64,000 bases of DNA from Herminiimonas sp. (GTDB lineage Bacteria > Pseudomonadota > Gammaproteobacteria > Burkholderiales > Burkholderiaceae), in contig NZ_JAURVN010000014.1 in assembly GCF_030655415.1 (NCBI RefSeq), forward strand, positions 248,001 through 312,000. The letters are read 5' to 3'. A program made the position numbers and the translations under genes. Shown in pieces: positions 52,724 through 63,039 of the stretch (position 1 is its first letter; every line of letters begins with the position of its first letter). Under the pieces are notes generated by a model. The model ran no database searches. It saw only the letters and a program-made list of their open reading frames with translations, and was not told where the DNA came from.

Positions 52724-54564
52724 GAGAGTGCCTTTGAAATGTGATACGTCAAAAACGCCGCTAAATAAGCCAGACCAAACAAGTAGCCGGCTGAAACCGC
52801 CACCACACGCCATGAGTTCGTTTCGCGGCGTATCACGGCCAGCGTCGACAGACATTGCGGTGCAAATACATACCAGGCCAGTAATGCCAGCGCGGTCGCT
52901 AGTGACCATTGTGCCGCAATTACAGGCCCGAGTTGCGACGCAACTGCTTCTTCACTACCCGACATTGCATACACAGTACCCAAAGCAGCCACCGCAACTT
53001 CGCGTGCAGCAAGACCGGGGATCAAGGCAATACAAATTTGCCAGTTGAAACCGATAGGTGCAAATACCGGCTCAATAAATCGACCTATCATGCCGGCCAA
53101 ACTGTAATCAATCGCCGGTAACGTCGCGCCTTCTGGCGGCGATGGAAAGGTCGATAGAAACCACAATATCACTGTCAAGGACAGGATGATGGTAGTCACG
53201 CGGCGCATAAAAATATAAGCACGTTCCCACAAACCAATCACGATATTGCGGGGATTAGGCAAGCGGTAAGATGGCAATTCCATCAACAAAGCATGCTCAC
53301 TTTTATCCTTGCGCATGCGCTTGATAAACCACGCAACCGCCAGCGCACTCGTCACACCAGCGACATACAGTACAAACAATACGATGCCTTGCAGGTTGAA
53401 AAGGTTCCAGACTGTTGTGTTTGGAATAAACGCTGCAATCAACAAGGTATAGACCGGCAAACGTGCCGAACATGTCATCAGCGGCGCGACCAATATCGTT
53501 GTCAAGCGATCGCGTGGATCCTGAATACTGCGCGTTGCCATCACCCCTGGAATCGCACAGGCAAAGCTGGACAACAATGGAATAAATGAACGTCCGGTCA
53601 AGCCAGCCTTAAACATCATGCGGTCAAGCAAGAAAGCCGCACGTGGCAAGTAACCGGATTCTTCCAATACCAGAATGAACAAAAACAGAATCAAAATCTG
53701 CGGCAGAAAAACCAGCACAGCGCCCAAGCCTGCAAATAAACCATCAACTATCAAGCTGCGCAACAAGCCATCCGGCAAAGTCGAAGCGAACCATTCGCCA
53801 GTAAACGTCACGCCTTCGGTGATGCCATCCATCAGCGGTTCTGCCCACGAGAACACCGCCTGGAAGATAAAGAACATCACGGCAGCAAGTATCATCAGGC
53901 CGAAGATCGGATGCAAAGCCCAGCGATCGATTGCATCATCGACAACCGCCGTTGTGCGCGGCATCGTGACTGCAGAAGCAAGGATGGCGCGCACTTGTGT
54001 GTGCAGATCGGCATCGCTTTCGTGGGTTGCCGCATGGACTTCCGGCACAGCCATCTGATCAATATGCGCCACCAGATTTTTTGCGCCATCGTGTTTAATC
54101 GCAACCGTCTCGATCACGTCCATGCCGAGTTGACGTTGCAGCTCTTCACGATTGATCGTGATACCACGCTTGCGCGCCGCATCCATCATGTTCAGCGCGA
54201 GCACCATAGGTCGGCCAAGACGTTTTACTTCAAGCACAAAACGCAAATGCAAACGCAGGTTGGTGGCGTCGGCCACGCAGACGATCAAGTCAGGTAATTC
54301 TTCGCCAGGAATACGTCCCAGACAAATATCACGCGTCACCACTTCATCCGGACTGGTTGCTTCGAGACTGTAAGCGCCAGGCAAATCAAGCAGTTTGAAG
54401 ACGCGACCAGATGGCGCAGTAAAGCGCCCTTCCTTGCGTTCAACCGTGACGCCAGCATAGTTCGCGACCTTCTGGCGGCTACCTGTCAGCTGATTGAATA
54501 AAGCGGTTTTGCCGCAGTTTGGATTGCCGACCAGCGCAATGCGTGAAATACCTGAAATAGCCAT
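52720..54564 (-). CDS. feoB: Ferrous iron transporter FeoB
   Basis: A 614-aa inner-membrane Fe(II) transporter. The N-terminal G domain has G1 (GNPNCGKTALFNQLTG), G2/G3 (GVTVERKEG; DLPGAYSL) and G4 (ALNMMDAA). The membrane part has the gate motifs with conserved Cys (SSFACAIPGVMATR; LVAPLMTCSARLPVY). It is shorter than E. coli FeoB because the C-terminal extension is missing. Twelve bases separate it from feoA; a Fur box lies upstream of feoA. Confidence 0.93.
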   Translation of the reverse strand: MAISGISRIALVGNPNCGKTALFNQLTGSRQKVANYAGVTVERKEGRFTAPSGRVFKLLDLPGAYSLEATSPDEVVTRDICLGRIPGEELPDLIVCVADATNLRLHLRFVLEVKRLGRPMVLALNMMDAARKRGITINREELQRQLGMDVIETVAIKHDGAKNLVAHIDQMAVPEVHAATHESDADLHTQVRAILASAVTMPRTTAVVDDAIDRWALHPIFGLMILAAVMFFIFQAVFSWAEPLMDGITEGVTFTGEWFASTLPDGLLRSLIVDGLFAGLGAVLVFLPQILILFLFILVLEESGYLPRAAFLLDRMMFKAGLTGRSFIPLLSSFACAIPGVMATRSIQDPRDRLTTILVAPLMTCSARLPVYTLLIAAFIPNTTVWNLFNLQGIVLFVLYVAGVTSALAVAWFIKRMRKDKSEHALLMELPSYRLPNPRNIVIGLWERAYIFMRRVTTIILSLTVILWFLSTFPSPPEGATLPAIDYSLAGMIGRFIEPVFAPIGFNWQICIALIPGLAAREVAVAALGTVYAMSGSEEAVASQLGPVIAAQWSLATALALLAWYVFAPQCLSTLAVIRRETNSWRVVAVSAGYLFGLAYLAAFLTYHISKALS

Positions 54565-54576
54565 GGAATCTAAAAA

Positions 54577-54816
54577 TTAATTGTCGAGATGGATGCTGAC
54601 GCGCTGTGCTTCTGAACGGCGCAAGGCAAAACGTGTAAAGCCGATTTGGACCAGCAAAGGATCGGCGCCTATCGGCCCACGCGCAACAATACGAACCGGT
54701 TCGCCAGAAACAAAACCAAGTTCACGCAAACGTTTGGCAATTGGATCATCGCTCTCAACGTTTGTTACTTGATCGACAACGGCAGAAGTAAAGGGAGGGA
54801 GTTCAGAAAGATTCAC
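54577..54816 (-). CDS. feoA: Ferrous iron transport protein FeoA
   Basis: A 79-aa SH3-like cytosolic protein that supports FeoB. It shows the AKRLRELGFVSGEPVRIVAR core and a LRRSEAQRVSIHL end. First gene of the leftward feoAB operon, directly after a Fur box. Confidence 0.9.
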   Translation of the reverse strand: MNLSELPPFTSAVVDQVTNVESDDPIAKRLRELGFVSGEPVRIVARGPIGADPLLVQIGFTRFALRRSEAQRVSIHLDN

Positions 54817-54832
54817 AGAAAACCAATTTAAA

Positions 54833-54853
54833 TAACAATGATTCTCATTGTAT
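54833..54853. promoter_or_regulatory. Fur box upstream of feoA
   Basis: The palindrome ACAATGA-TTC-TCATTGT (54835-54851) matches the Fur consensus well and sits 19 bp upstream of the feoA start. It predicts repression by iron-loaded Fur. Confidence 0.82.
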
Positions 54854-54912
54854 TCTAATTTGCTCGAGCGTTCTACCCGCTCACTCTGAATCAGACGAGA
54901 GCGCAGGCTGTT

Positions 54913-55359
54913 TCAATCCAGAGAAAGTCGCATAGGAAGCATGTCAGATACGACAAAGCCTTGTTTAGCGTAGAACTGCTGCGCCAAATTATTGCTGCCG
55001 TCTGTCAGCAAGGTAATGCGCTTGCAAGCACGAGTGCGTGCGAGCGAAATGGCTTCCATCAAAAGCTGCGTACCGATATTTTCGCCACGTGATGCCGAGG
55101 CAATAATCATATCTTCCAGCAATGCGACGCGCGCACCAAGCGCAGTGGAAATAGTGAATAGAATATTCACCATGCCGACGATTTTTTCATTTTGGCGGGC
55201 AACCAAAACGGCGCCTGTATCCGGATTATTAATGATCATTAACAAGCCTCTGGACTGCGCCTCGCTGTTTGGCGTGAACTCTTGTTCTTGCGAAAACAGT
55301 TCTGCTAGCAGTTCATTCAGTGCCGGAATATCAGACGAGATTGCTGCTTCGATGTGCAT
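54913..55359 (-). CDS. GNAT-family N-acetyltransferase
   Basis: A 148-aa acetyltransferase. The acetyl-CoA-binding motif A is visible (LLEDMIIASASRGENIGTQL), and the C-terminus has NNLAQQFYAKQGF. Substrate unknown. Single gene. Confidence 0.85.
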   Translation of the reverse strand: MHIEAAISSDIPALNELLAELFSQEQEFTPNSEAQSRGLLMIINNPDTGAVLVARQNEKIVGMVNILFTISTALGARVALLEDMIIASASRGENIGTQLLMEAISLARTRACKRITLLTDGSNNLAQQFYAKQGFVVSDMLPMRLSLD

Positions 55360-55471
55360 GTAAAGTTAATACCGAGGTTGAAAACTGATTTCTATCTATT
55401 AAAAAATGATCGGACTGTTTCAAGCACAACTGGGCGCCTGCAGTCCGACCATAAAATTTAACGACCAGTTA

Positions 55472-56026
55472 TCAAACTGCTGCGTGCTTCTTCACCCAAG
55501 CCACATACAAATCCATCCAGCCTTGCAGGAATTTTTTGCTGCCTTCGCCGATATTGCCGTCTGCGTCGAACAAACCATCTTTGGCTTGAATAAATGCTTC
55601 CGGCTGGCCGAGTGTAGGCACATCAAGGTAAGCGAGAATATTGCGCAGATGCTGTTGTGCCAGCGCCGTCCCGATTGCACCGACAGAGACGCCAAGCACG
55701 CCAGCCGGTTTGCCAGCCCATGCACTTTGACCATAAGGACGCGAGGCGTGATCGATGGCGTTTTTCAGCACGCCAGGAATTGAGCGATTGTATTCAGGCG
55801 TCAAAAACAGCAAGCCTTGCGAGGCTGAAATATCTGCCTTCAAGCGTTGCACTGCTGCAGATGGATTGCCATCGTCGTCTTGGTTATAGAGCGGTAAATC
55901 GCCGATCTGCACGTGCTTGAAAACGAAGCCGGTTGGTGCGAGCTTGGCAAGCGCGTTTGCCATTTTGTGATTGAAAGAATCCTTGCGCAGACTACCGACG
56001 ACCACTGCAATTTGATATTGACTCAT
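55472..56026 (-). CDS. NADPH-dependent FMN reductase
   Basis: A 184-aa flavodoxin-like reductase (ChrR/SsuE/YieF type). It has the FMN phosphate loop GSLRKDSFNHKMANAL and the LTPEYNRSIPGVLKNAIDHA motif. Such enzymes reduce quinones or other acceptors. The ATG at 56026 has a GGAGAA ribosome site; an upstream ATG at 56047 is less likely. Confidence 0.9.
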   Translation of the reverse strand: MSQYQIAVVVGSLRKDSFNHKMANALAKLAPTGFVFKHVQIGDLPLYNQDDDGNPSAAVQRLKADISASQGLLFLTPEYNRSIPGVLKNAIDHASRPYGQSAWAGKPAGVLGVSVGAIGTALAQQHLRNILAYLDVPTLGQPEAFIQAKDGLFDADGNIGEGSKKFLQGWMDLYVAWVKKHAAV

Positions 56027-56223
56027 GCTGTTCTCCATATTCGACATGTGATTTAAATTTACATTGTTGGCCAGGATGTAGCCGGGAAACGGTATTGCAT
56101 GCAGGCTAGCAGCATACCCTTATTGGCAAACCATCGCAGCGCTGTAGCAATTCAATTTTTGATCAACAAAGGCAACGCGGCTCGTTGGCGGTTTATCATT
56201 TGCCCTTATATAGAACAACGCAA

Positions 56224-56445
56224 ATGCCAGAAATGAATCCAGAACACCTGTCACTGCTAGTCAGTCGCACCATGCCATATGGAAAATATAAAGACCGCCT
56301 GCTGGCGGATCTGCCTGGACATTACCTAGGCTGGTTTGCGCGCGAAGGTTTTCCAAAAGGTGAATTAGGCAGTCTGATTGCCCTGATGTACGAGTTGGAC
56401 CATAACGACTTGCGCCAGTTGCTCGACCCGCTGCGTTCACGCTGA
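56224..56445 (+). CDS. DUF3820 family protein
   Basis: A 73-aa protein with the family motif TMPYGKYKDRLLADLPGHYL and WFAREGFPKGELG. DUF3820 proteins are small and cytosolic; the function is not known. Start at 56224 or 56233. Confidence 0.75.
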   Translation: MPEMNPEHLSLLVSRTMPYGKYKDRLLADLPGHYLGWFAREGFPKGELGSLIALMYELDHNDLRQLLDPLRSR

Positions 56446-56492
56446 AATGAAATTTTGGCTACGATATTAGACTGAGTAGTACGACAAGATTA

Positions 56493-57149
56493 TCAACTAA
56501 CCTTGCGAAAAGTCAGATTGATGCGATGTTCTCCGACCAAGGGATGCGTTGCCGTCTTGAGTGCCAACACGCCGTGATAGCGCAATCTTGCACTGCCACC
56601 CCACACCACCACATCGCCATGCGCCAACGGTACGCGGATGGCTTTGTCTGCACGTTGCATGCCGCCGAATAAAAACATCGCGGGAATGCCAAGAGAAACA
56701 GAAACAATCGGTTGCGTGAAATCGCGTTCGTTCTTGTCTTGATGGAGAGACATGCGTGCGCTGGCTTCATAGCGATTGATCAAGCAGGCATCAGGCAAAA
56801 AATCTTGGTAGCCGGCTTGCGCTGCAGCCTCTTGCGCCAGCTTCATAAAAAGCTCCGGCAGCGCAGGCCATGCTTGTCCCCGCTCAGGATCAATCTTAGC
56901 GTAGCGATAACCGCTTCTATCCGTCACCCAACCATACGTGCCGCAATTACTCATCGCCACCGACATGCGGAAGCCGCCGGGCGTGACCATGTGATGCAAT
57001 GGTGATTCAGTCAGGATGTTTTGCAGCGCCGCGAGAATAGCGACGTCGTGTTCAAGCGCGAAACCACGCAGTACGAGTGCACCTTCACACAAGGGCTCTT
57101 GCCATGTGCGCCTGTTTTCTTCTTCATCAAACAAGCTCAAGGTCATCAT
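56493..57149 (-). CDS. alkB: DNA oxidative demethylase AlkB
   Basis: A 218-aa Fe(II)/2-oxoglutarate dioxygenase that repairs 1-methyladenine and 3-methylcytosine. It has NRYEASARMSLHQDKNERD (metal His and Asp), GDVVVWGGSARLRYHGV (metal His) and HRINLTFRKVS (2-oxoglutarate Arg). No ada gene is adjacent. Confidence 0.92.
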   Translation of the reverse strand: MMTLSLFDEEENRRTWQEPLCEGALVLRGFALEHDVAILAALQNILTESPLHHMVTPGGFRMSVAMSNCGTYGWVTDRSGYRYAKIDPERGQAWPALPELFMKLAQEAAAQAGYQDFLPDACLINRYEASARMSLHQDKNERDFTQPIVSVSLGIPAMFLFGGMQRADKAIRVPLAHGDVVVWGGSARLRYHGVLALKTATHPLVGEHRINLTFRKVS

Positions 57150-57164
57150 ATTGTCAGCCGCTAT

Positions 57165-57701
57165 TTACTTGACGCGTTGCTTTTCCAGCTTGCGCGCCAA
57201 TGTGCGTCTGTGCATGCCGAGGCGACGCGCCGCTTCTGAAATATTGAAATCTGTTTCTACGAGGACTTCATGGATGCGCTCCCATTCCAGCGTCTTGATC
57301 GACGTTGAACGGGCTGTCAATTCAATTTCATTTGCGCCAGCCACGTGGCCAAACGCTGCTTCGATATCATCGGTATTCGACGGCTTTGCCAGATACTGGC
57401 AAGCGCCCAGTTTGATCGCTTCAACTGCCGTATTCAAACTGGCGAATCCAGTCAGTACCACGATCAACATCGTCGGGTCATGTTTGTGCAGCATTTGCAC
57501 GCAAGCCAGACCGGATGTATTTCCTTCCAGCTTGAGATCCACCACTGCATAACCCGGTGAATGTTCACTCAACAAGGCAGTCGCCGCATCCAGGTTCGCC
57601 GCCAGCAAGACGGTATAGCCACGGCGCTCGAACGAACGACCTAATGTGCGCGCAAAAGCGGCATCATCTTCTATCAATAACAACAATCTATCAGTCGACA
57701 T
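57165..57701 (-). CDS. regA: RegA/PrrA-family redox response regulator
   Basis: A 178-aa response regulator: receiver domain (LLLIEDDAAFARTL; phosphoacceptor Asp in AVVDLKLEGN; LTGFAS; AKPSNTDD with the Lys) and a Fis-type helix-turn-helix at the end (NISEAARRLGMHRRTLARKL). This highly conserved HTH is the mark of RegA/PrrA/ActR. It is coupled one base after regB and is expected to tune respiratory genes such as the upstream cyo operon. Confidence 0.88.
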   Translation of the reverse strand: MSTDRLLLLIEDDAAFARTLGRSFERRGYTVLLAANLDAATALLSEHSPGYAVVDLKLEGNTSGLACVQMLHKHDPTMLIVVLTGFASLNTAVEAIKLGACQYLAKPSNTDDIEAAFGHVAGANEIELTARSTSIKTLEWERIHEVLVETDFNISEAARRLGMHRRTLARKLEKQRVK

Positions 57702-59036
57702 TTATTCTTCCTCGTGCAGACTGATTGCAGTAAGCGGCAAGGTCAATTCAACCAGCGCGCCGCCCTCTTCCCGATTGCGCGCTTTGACGGTGCCGCCAAG
57801 TTTGCGCGCGACATTCACTACCAAAAACAAGCCAAGCCCACTACCCGGGCGCCCTTTGCTGGACTGATACGGCTTACCTATTTGCGACAGCATTGCAGGT
57901 GCAAAGCCGGGGCCTTTATCTGTGATGTGCATCGTCAAAGTATCGCCTTGACGCGATACATCGAGACTGACGAATTGCGGCGACGCTTCAAATGCATTGT
58001 CGAGGACGTTGCAGATCATCTGTTTCAATACCGAGTCAAATACCACCGGGACGTCATACGCAATCCGATTGGTGTATTCAAACGATGCCACTGGTCGGCT
58101 TTTACGCCACTCGGTCGCGAGATCATCTAGAAAGGTGCTAAGCGTGGTTTTGACTGATGATTCGCCACGCGCTTCACCAGCAGATAACAGGATGCTGCTG
58201 ACGATGCTTTTGCAGCGTTGCAACTGGGTTTCCATCTCGGTGATTTCTTCCAGCAGCACTTTGTTATTGGTGAATTCCGGCATGTGCTTCCAGTCACCAA
58301 GAATTACGGACAGCGTCGCCAATGGTGTGCCCAATTCATGCGCGGCACCGGACGCCAGCAAGCCCATACGGACGATGTGTTCTTCTTCCAGTGCGCGTTT
58401 GCGGAACTCTGCAAGGCGTGCATCGCCAGCGCGTAGATTGCGGCTGATACGCGTCATAAAAAAAGCCAGCAAGACGCCATTCAAGGTAAAGCAGATCAGC
58501 ATGCCCTGCACATACAAGCTGAAAAAACGCAGCTCGTGGTCGTAAGACAAAGTCAGCGGACTGGAAAAAAGCGTCAGACCAACGAGACAGACACTGGTGA
58601 TCGCCACAATGCTCCAGGTCGACCAAGCTTCGAGCAACATCGCGCTCAAAATGACCTGCAGCAGATACAGGAAGATGAAAGGATTGGTCGTGCCACCGCT
58701 CAAATAAAGCTGTGCGGTCAGGATGCCGACATCAACCAGCATCGCGAGGAACAACTCTTTGTTGGATACGTAAGGCCGCTCGTGCCAGCGCAGATGGCTG
58801 GCAATGTTGAAGGCAACCAAACAGACGAGCACTTCCAGCATGTGGCGCACTGGAAGATCGATACCGAAAACAAGAGTAACAACAGCGATCGTGGTGATTT
58901 GACCAACCACGGCGATCCAGCGCAGCTGTATCAGTTGCTGCATGTTTTTGTGGCCAGCGGAATTTTCGCCGCGCACAGCGGTGCTTCGAATTTTGAGGTC
59001 TTCTTTAACCGAAGGAGTTTCAGTTTTTCCCAGCAT
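57702..59036 (-). CDS. regB: RegB/PrrB-family redox sensor histidine kinase
   Basis: A 444-aa membrane histidine kinase with six spans. It has the quinone-sensing GGTTNPF motif in the membrane domain, the H-box AAHELGTPLATLSVIL, an N-box (NVLDNAFEAS), DKGPGFAP and GSGLGLFLVVN. RegB senses the quinone pool or redox state and phosphorylates RegA. Its place right after the cyo and SURF1 genes supports control of terminal oxidase expression. Confidence 0.88.
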   Translation of the reverse strand: MLGKTETPSVKEDLKIRSTAVRGENSAGHKNMQQLIQLRWIAVVGQITTIAVVTLVFGIDLPVRHMLEVLVCLVAFNIASHLRWHERPYVSNKELFLAMLVDVGILTAQLYLSGGTTNPFIFLYLLQVILSAMLLEAWSTWSIVAITSVCLVGLTLFSSPLTLSYDHELRFFSLYVQGMLICFTLNGVLLAFFMTRISRNLRAGDARLAEFRKRALEEEHIVRMGLLASGAAHELGTPLATLSVILGDWKHMPEFTNNKVLLEEITEMETQLQRCKSIVSSILLSAGEARGESSVKTTLSTFLDDLATEWRKSRPVASFEYTNRIAYDVPVVFDSVLKQMICNVLDNAFEASPQFVSLDVSRQGDTLTMHITDKGPGFAPAMLSQIGKPYQSSKGRPGSGLGLFLVVNVARKLGGTVKARNREEGGALVELTLPLTAISLHEEE

Positions 59037-59119
59037 CTTCAGTTTCTCGGTCTATACAATCGGCGCGGCTGGCGGCGCACAAGGCACAATTGAATCAACT
59101 AATGAATCAACTAATTGAG

Positions 59120-59953
59120 TCAACCGGCTCGCGCTCGTTTTGCCCTGCGCTCTTCGCGCGTTACCCAAAAGGCCGCGCCTGCCACCATCAAGGCAAGAGC
59201 ATACCAAGTAAGTGCATAAACCATATGGCTATTGTGAAACGCGATCACCGTGAGCCCCGCGACCGGGCGTATGGTTGATGTATCTGCAGTGCTGGAAGGA
59301 TTGCTTTTATCGACTTCTGCATCGATAAAGTAAGGAGCAACATTGGTCAGTTTATGCGCTTGTGCCAGTGCTTGAACGTCGCGTGAATACCAGCGATCGC
59401 CGACTGGATCATTGCTACGCAAAAAGCCGCCACCTGGCTCATTGATGCGCAATAAACCAGTAACAAGAACGCGCTCGTTATTCCCCAGCAATGTTGAATT
59501 TACTTTTGACGGATCGGAAAAAATTGCCTGGCTTTGCGCTTCTGTGATGAAGCCGCGATTGATGAAAACGACAGTGCCATCTTCTGCACGTAATGGTGTC
59601 AGTAACCAGTAGCCGGCACCAAGTGCAGTGACTGCTTGAACTTTGCTCGACAATTCATGCAGAAAGACGCCACTGGCATTGACGTGACGGTATTCGTCAT
59701 TAGCAGCACTGACTTGCGACCAGCAATCCGGTGCAGGCGCAGCAATCGCTGCGGCGTGCACGCGCTGATCTACCCGTTCAATCAGAGCGAGCTTCCATTG
59801 CAGACGATAAACCTGCCATGTGCCTAGTGCGACAAAACCGGCAAACAACAGCAGCGCACATACCGCCAATACGATACGGGTTGTGCGTGAACGTAAAGAC
59901 GGCTCGGTTTCCTGCGAAACCGAGCCGTCCTTGTTTTGCAACTCATGCACCAT
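59120..59953 (-). CDS. SURF1-family oxidase assembly protein
   Basis: A 277-aa protein with two membrane helices (VLAVCALLLFAGFVALGTWQ at the N-terminus and ALTWYALALMVAGAAFWV at the C-terminus) around a periplasmic domain (VFINRGFI; TGLLRINEPGGGFLR). SURF1 helps heme insertion into heme-copper oxidases. Its start overlaps the cyoD stop by one base. Confidence 0.88.
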   Translation of the reverse strand: MVHELQNKDGSVSQETEPSLRSRTTRIVLAVCALLLFAGFVALGTWQVYRLQWKLALIERVDQRVHAAAIAAPAPDCWSQVSAANDEYRHVNASGVFLHELSSKVQAVTALGAGYWLLTPLRAEDGTVVFINRGFITEAQSQAIFSDPSKVNSTLLGNNERVLVTGLLRINEPGGGFLRSNDPVGDRWYSRDVQALAQAHKLTNVAPYFIDAEVDKSNPSSTADTSTIRPVAGLTVIAFHNSHMVYALTWYALALMVAGAAFWVTREERRAKRARAG

Positions 59954-60396
59954 TATTTATGGTTCATGTGAGGCGTAACAGCTGGATTAGCCGATGGCAT
60001 AAGCATTTCGCCAGTCGGATCAGCCATGTGCGGCATCATATTGGTATTGAGGTGATACATGACCCAGATCGAACCGACCAGCATGATGACTACCACCATG
60101 ATGGTAAAGACCAGCGCCAGCATCGACCAGCCACCTTCGGATTTGGTATTCATGTGCAAGAAGTAAATCATGTGAACCACGATCTGAACTGCTGCAAAAC
60201 CAAGAATAACGAATGCGGTGGTGCTGGAGTTATTGATCACTTTACCCATGACCAACCAGAATGGAATCGCTGTCAGGATGACCGACAGAATGAAACCAAT
60301 CGCATAGGTTTTCAGGCTGCCGTGATCGACATGAACTTCGTGGCCGTGGTGACCGTCATCGGCACCATGTGCGGTATTTGCGTGATGATCGCTCAT
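59953..60396 (-). CDS. cyoD: Cytochrome o ubiquinol oxidase subunit IV
   Basis: A 147-aa subunit with three membrane helices (YAIGFILSVILTAIPFWLVM and two more), preceded by a His-rich start ([20 protein letters not shown]) that may be a metal-binding or simply polar tail. The C-terminus is longer than in E. coli CyoD. The ATG at 60396 overlaps cyoC by four bases. Confidence 0.9.
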   Translation of the reverse strand: MSDHHANTAHGADDGHHGHEVHVDHGSLKTYAIGFILSVILTAIPFWLVMGKVINNSSTTAFVILGFAAVQIVVHMIYFLHMNTKSEGGWSMLALVFTIMVVVIMLVGSIWVMYHLNTNMMPHMADPTGEMLMPSANPAVTPHMNHK

Positions 60397-61040
60397 GGCA
60401 AGACTCCCATCAAATAAACAAAGGTAAATACACCGATCCAGATCACGTCCAGGAAATGCCAGAACATCGACAAGCACATCAGGCGACGTGTATTTTCAGG
60501 AATCAGACCGTGACGTTTGAGTTGAAACATCAAGGTGACCAACCACACGATACCAAAGGTAACGTGCAAACCGTGAGTTGCCACCAGCGCGAAGAACGCA
60601 GTCAGGAAGCCGCTACGATGTGGACCAGCACCTTGGTGAATCAGATGACTGAATTCATACAACTCCAACGCCAGAAAGGCTGCACCGAGCAAACCAGTGA
60701 TGCCTAACCAGATCATGGTGGCACGCAGGTTTTTCTTCTGCGATTCCAGCATGGCAAAGCCGTAGGTAATCGACGACAACAGCAGGAAAGCCGTGTTCAT
60801 CGCCACCAATGGCAAGTCAAACAAGTCGGCACCAGTTGGGCCGCCAGCGTAGTTACGACCCAATACAGCGTAGGTGGCGAACAGACAAGCGAAGATCAGG
60901 CAATCGCTCATTAAGTACAACCAGAAACCCAGCAAGGTGCTGCTTTCTGGATGATGTTCATCCACGTAATAACGCGCGCTCGGATCAGCGCCAGCATCAG
61001 CGCTTATTGCGCCAGGATAATTTGCAGTAATTTCAGACAT
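60393..61040 (-). CDS. cyoC: Cytochrome o ubiquinol oxidase subunit III
   Basis: A 215-aa five-helix subunit: [20 protein letters not shown], then [17 protein letters not shown] and [17 protein letters not shown]. It stabilises the oxidase core. It overlaps cyoB by eight bases. Confidence 0.93.
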   Translation of the reverse strand: MSEITANYPGAISADAGADPSARYYVDEHHPESSTLLGFWLYLMSDCLIFACLFATYAVLGRNYAGGPTGADLFDLPLVAMNTAFLLLSSITYGFAMLESQKKNLRATMIWLGITGLLGAAFLALELYEFSHLIHQGAGPHRSGFLTAFFALVATHGLHVTFGIVWLVTLMFQLKRHGLIPENTRRLMCLSMFWHFLDVIWIGVFTFVYLMGVLP

Positions 61041-63039
61041 GGCTTTCCAGCAAACGTGTGCGAGCTTCTTCAGTACGGGTTACTTCTTCCGCCGAGATGT
61101 AGAAATCGCGTTTGTAATTAAAGGTATGAATAATGATGGCTGCCATCATGACAAGGAACACGACGCCAGCACCCAACCACATGTGCCAGATCAGGCAGAA
61201 GCCGATCGCTGCGCTCAATGCAGAAATGATGAAACCGGCTGCCGTATTTTTTGGCATGTGAATCGCGGTGTAGCCTTTCAGTGGACGCTTGTAACCGTTC
61301 TTCTTCATGTCAGCCCATGTATCATTGTCATGAACACGTGGTGTGAATGCGAAGTTGTAGTCCGGCGGTGGCGACGAAGTCGACCACTCCAGCGTACGGC
61401 CATTCCATGGATCGCCTGTCACATCGCGCAATTCCTTGCGACGTTTGAAGCTGACATAGAACTGCATGAACATCGAGCCGATACCTGCGGCGATCAGTAC
61501 TGCACCAACAGCGGCGATCTGGAACCAGATTTGCAACGATGGATCCTGGAACTGACTCATACGACGCGTCACGCCCATCAGACCCAACACGTACAACGGC
61601 ATGAACGCCATCCAGAAACCAACCAGCCAGAACCAGAACGAGCATTTACCCCAGAACACGTCGAGCTTGAAGCCGAATGCTTTCGGGAACCAGTAGTTGA
61701 TCGCGGCGAATACACCGAATACGACACCACCGATAATCACGTTGTGGAAGTGAGCAATCAAGAACAGGCTGTTATGCAACACGAAGTCGGCTGGTGGAAC
61801 TGCCAGCAACACGCCGGTCATACCGCCAATTACGAACGTGATCATGAAACCCATCGTCCACATCATCGGCAATTCGAAACGAATGCGACCGCGATACATC
61901 GTGAACAACCAGTTGAAAATCTTCGCGCCGGTCGGAATCGAAATAATCATCGTGGTGATACCGAAGAACGAGTTGACACTCGCGCCGGAACCCATTGTGA
62001 AGAAGTGATGCAGCCAAACCAGATAAGACAGAATCGTAATCACGACAGTCGCGTACACCATCGAGGTGTAACCGAACAAGCGCTTGGCCGAGAATGTCGA
62101 GACGACTTCCGAGAACACGCCGAACAGCGGCAGAATCAGAATGTAGACTTCAGGATGACCCCAGATCCAGATCAAGTTCACGTACATCATGGCATTGCCG
62201 CCCATGTCGTTCGTGAAGAAGTTGGTATCAAATACGCGATCCAGTGACAACATCGCCAGCACAGCGGTCAAGATCGGGAACGCTGCAACGATCAACACGT
62301 TGGTGCACAAAGCAGTCCACGTGAAAACCGGCATCTTCATCAAATCCATACCTGGTGCGCGCATCTTGACGATGGTTGCAATCAGATTGACGCCAGACAG
62401 CAAGGTCCCTACCCCGGCCACCTGCAGTGACCAGATGTAGTAATCCACGCCGACACCCGGGCTGGCCAAAATGCCTGACAGCGGCGGATAAGCCAACCAG
62501 CCAGTACGTGCAAATTCACCGACGAACAGCGAAGCCATCGTCAACATAGCGCCGAAAGTCGTCATCCAGAAGCTGAAGTTATTCAGGAACGGGAAAGCAA
62601 CGTCACGTGCGCCGATTTGCAAAGGCACGACATAGTTCATCAAACCGGTAACCAGCGGCATCGCCACGAAGAAAATCATGATCACGCCATGCGCGGTAAA
62701 GATTTGATCGTAGTGATGTGGTGGCAGGAAGCCAGGATTGTCGCCAAAAGCGATCGCCTGTTGTGCACGCATCATCAACGCATCGGCAAAGCCGCGCATC
62801 AACATGACCAAACCGAGGATCATGTACATGATGCCGATTTTTTTGTGATCGATACTGGTAATCCAGTCGCGCCACAAAGTGCCCCACACGCGGAAATAAG
62901 TCATAGCGCCCAGCACTGCACCGCCACCGAGCAATACCATGCCGAAAGTCAGCAGCAGGATAGGTTCATGAAACGGGATTGCGTCCCAGGTCAGACGGCC
63001 GAAGATAAGCTTCGTCAGATCAATATGGTCTAGCATCAA
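61033..63039 (-). CDS. cyoB: Cytochrome o ubiquinol oxidase subunit I
   Basis: A 668-aa catalytic subunit with heme b, heme o3 and CuB. Motifs: [15 protein letters not shown] (heme ligand His), [13 protein letters not shown] (CuB His and the Tyr cross-link), LHHFFTMG (CuB His pair) and [11 protein letters not shown] (heme ligands). It reduces O2 to water and pumps protons. Start overlaps the cyoA stop by ATGA. Confidence 0.95.
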   Translation of the reverse strand: MMLDHIDLTKLIFGRLTWDAIPFHEPILLLTFGMVLLGGGAVLGAMTYFRVWGTLWRDWITSIDHKKIGIMYMILGLVMLMRGFADALMMRAQQAIAFGDNPGFLPPHHYDQIFTAHGVIMIFFVAMPLVTGLMNYVVPLQIGARDVAFPFLNNFSFWMTTFGAMLTMASLFVGEFARTGWLAYPPLSGILASPGVGVDYYIWSLQVAGVGTLLSGVNLIATIVKMRAPGMDLMKMPVFTWTALCTNVLIVAAFPILTAVLAMLSLDRVFDTNFFTNDMGGNAMMYVNLIWIWGHPEVYILILPLFGVFSEVVSTFSAKRLFGYTSMVYATVVITILSYLVWLHHFFTMGSGASVNSFFGITTMIISIPTGAKIFNWLFTMYRGRIRFELPMMWTMGFMITFVIGGMTGVLLAVPPADFVLHNSLFLIAHFHNVIIGGVVFGVFAAINYWFPKAFGFKLDVFWGKCSFWFWLVGFWMAFMPLYVLGLMGVTRRMSQFQDPSLQIWFQIAAVGAVLIAAGIGSMFMQFYVSFKRRKELRDVTGDPWNGRTLEWSTSSPPPDYNFAFTPRVHDNDTWADMKKNGYKRPLKGYTAIHMPKNTAAGFIISALSAAIGFCLIWHMWLGAGVVFLVMMAAIIIHTFNYKRDFYISAEEVTRTEEARTRLLESHV

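Noticed and set aside
61039..62247. Rightward 402-residue open frame opposite cyoB
   Set aside because: It is the antisense shadow of a strongly conserved oxidase subunit, rich in His and Asn as such shadows are.
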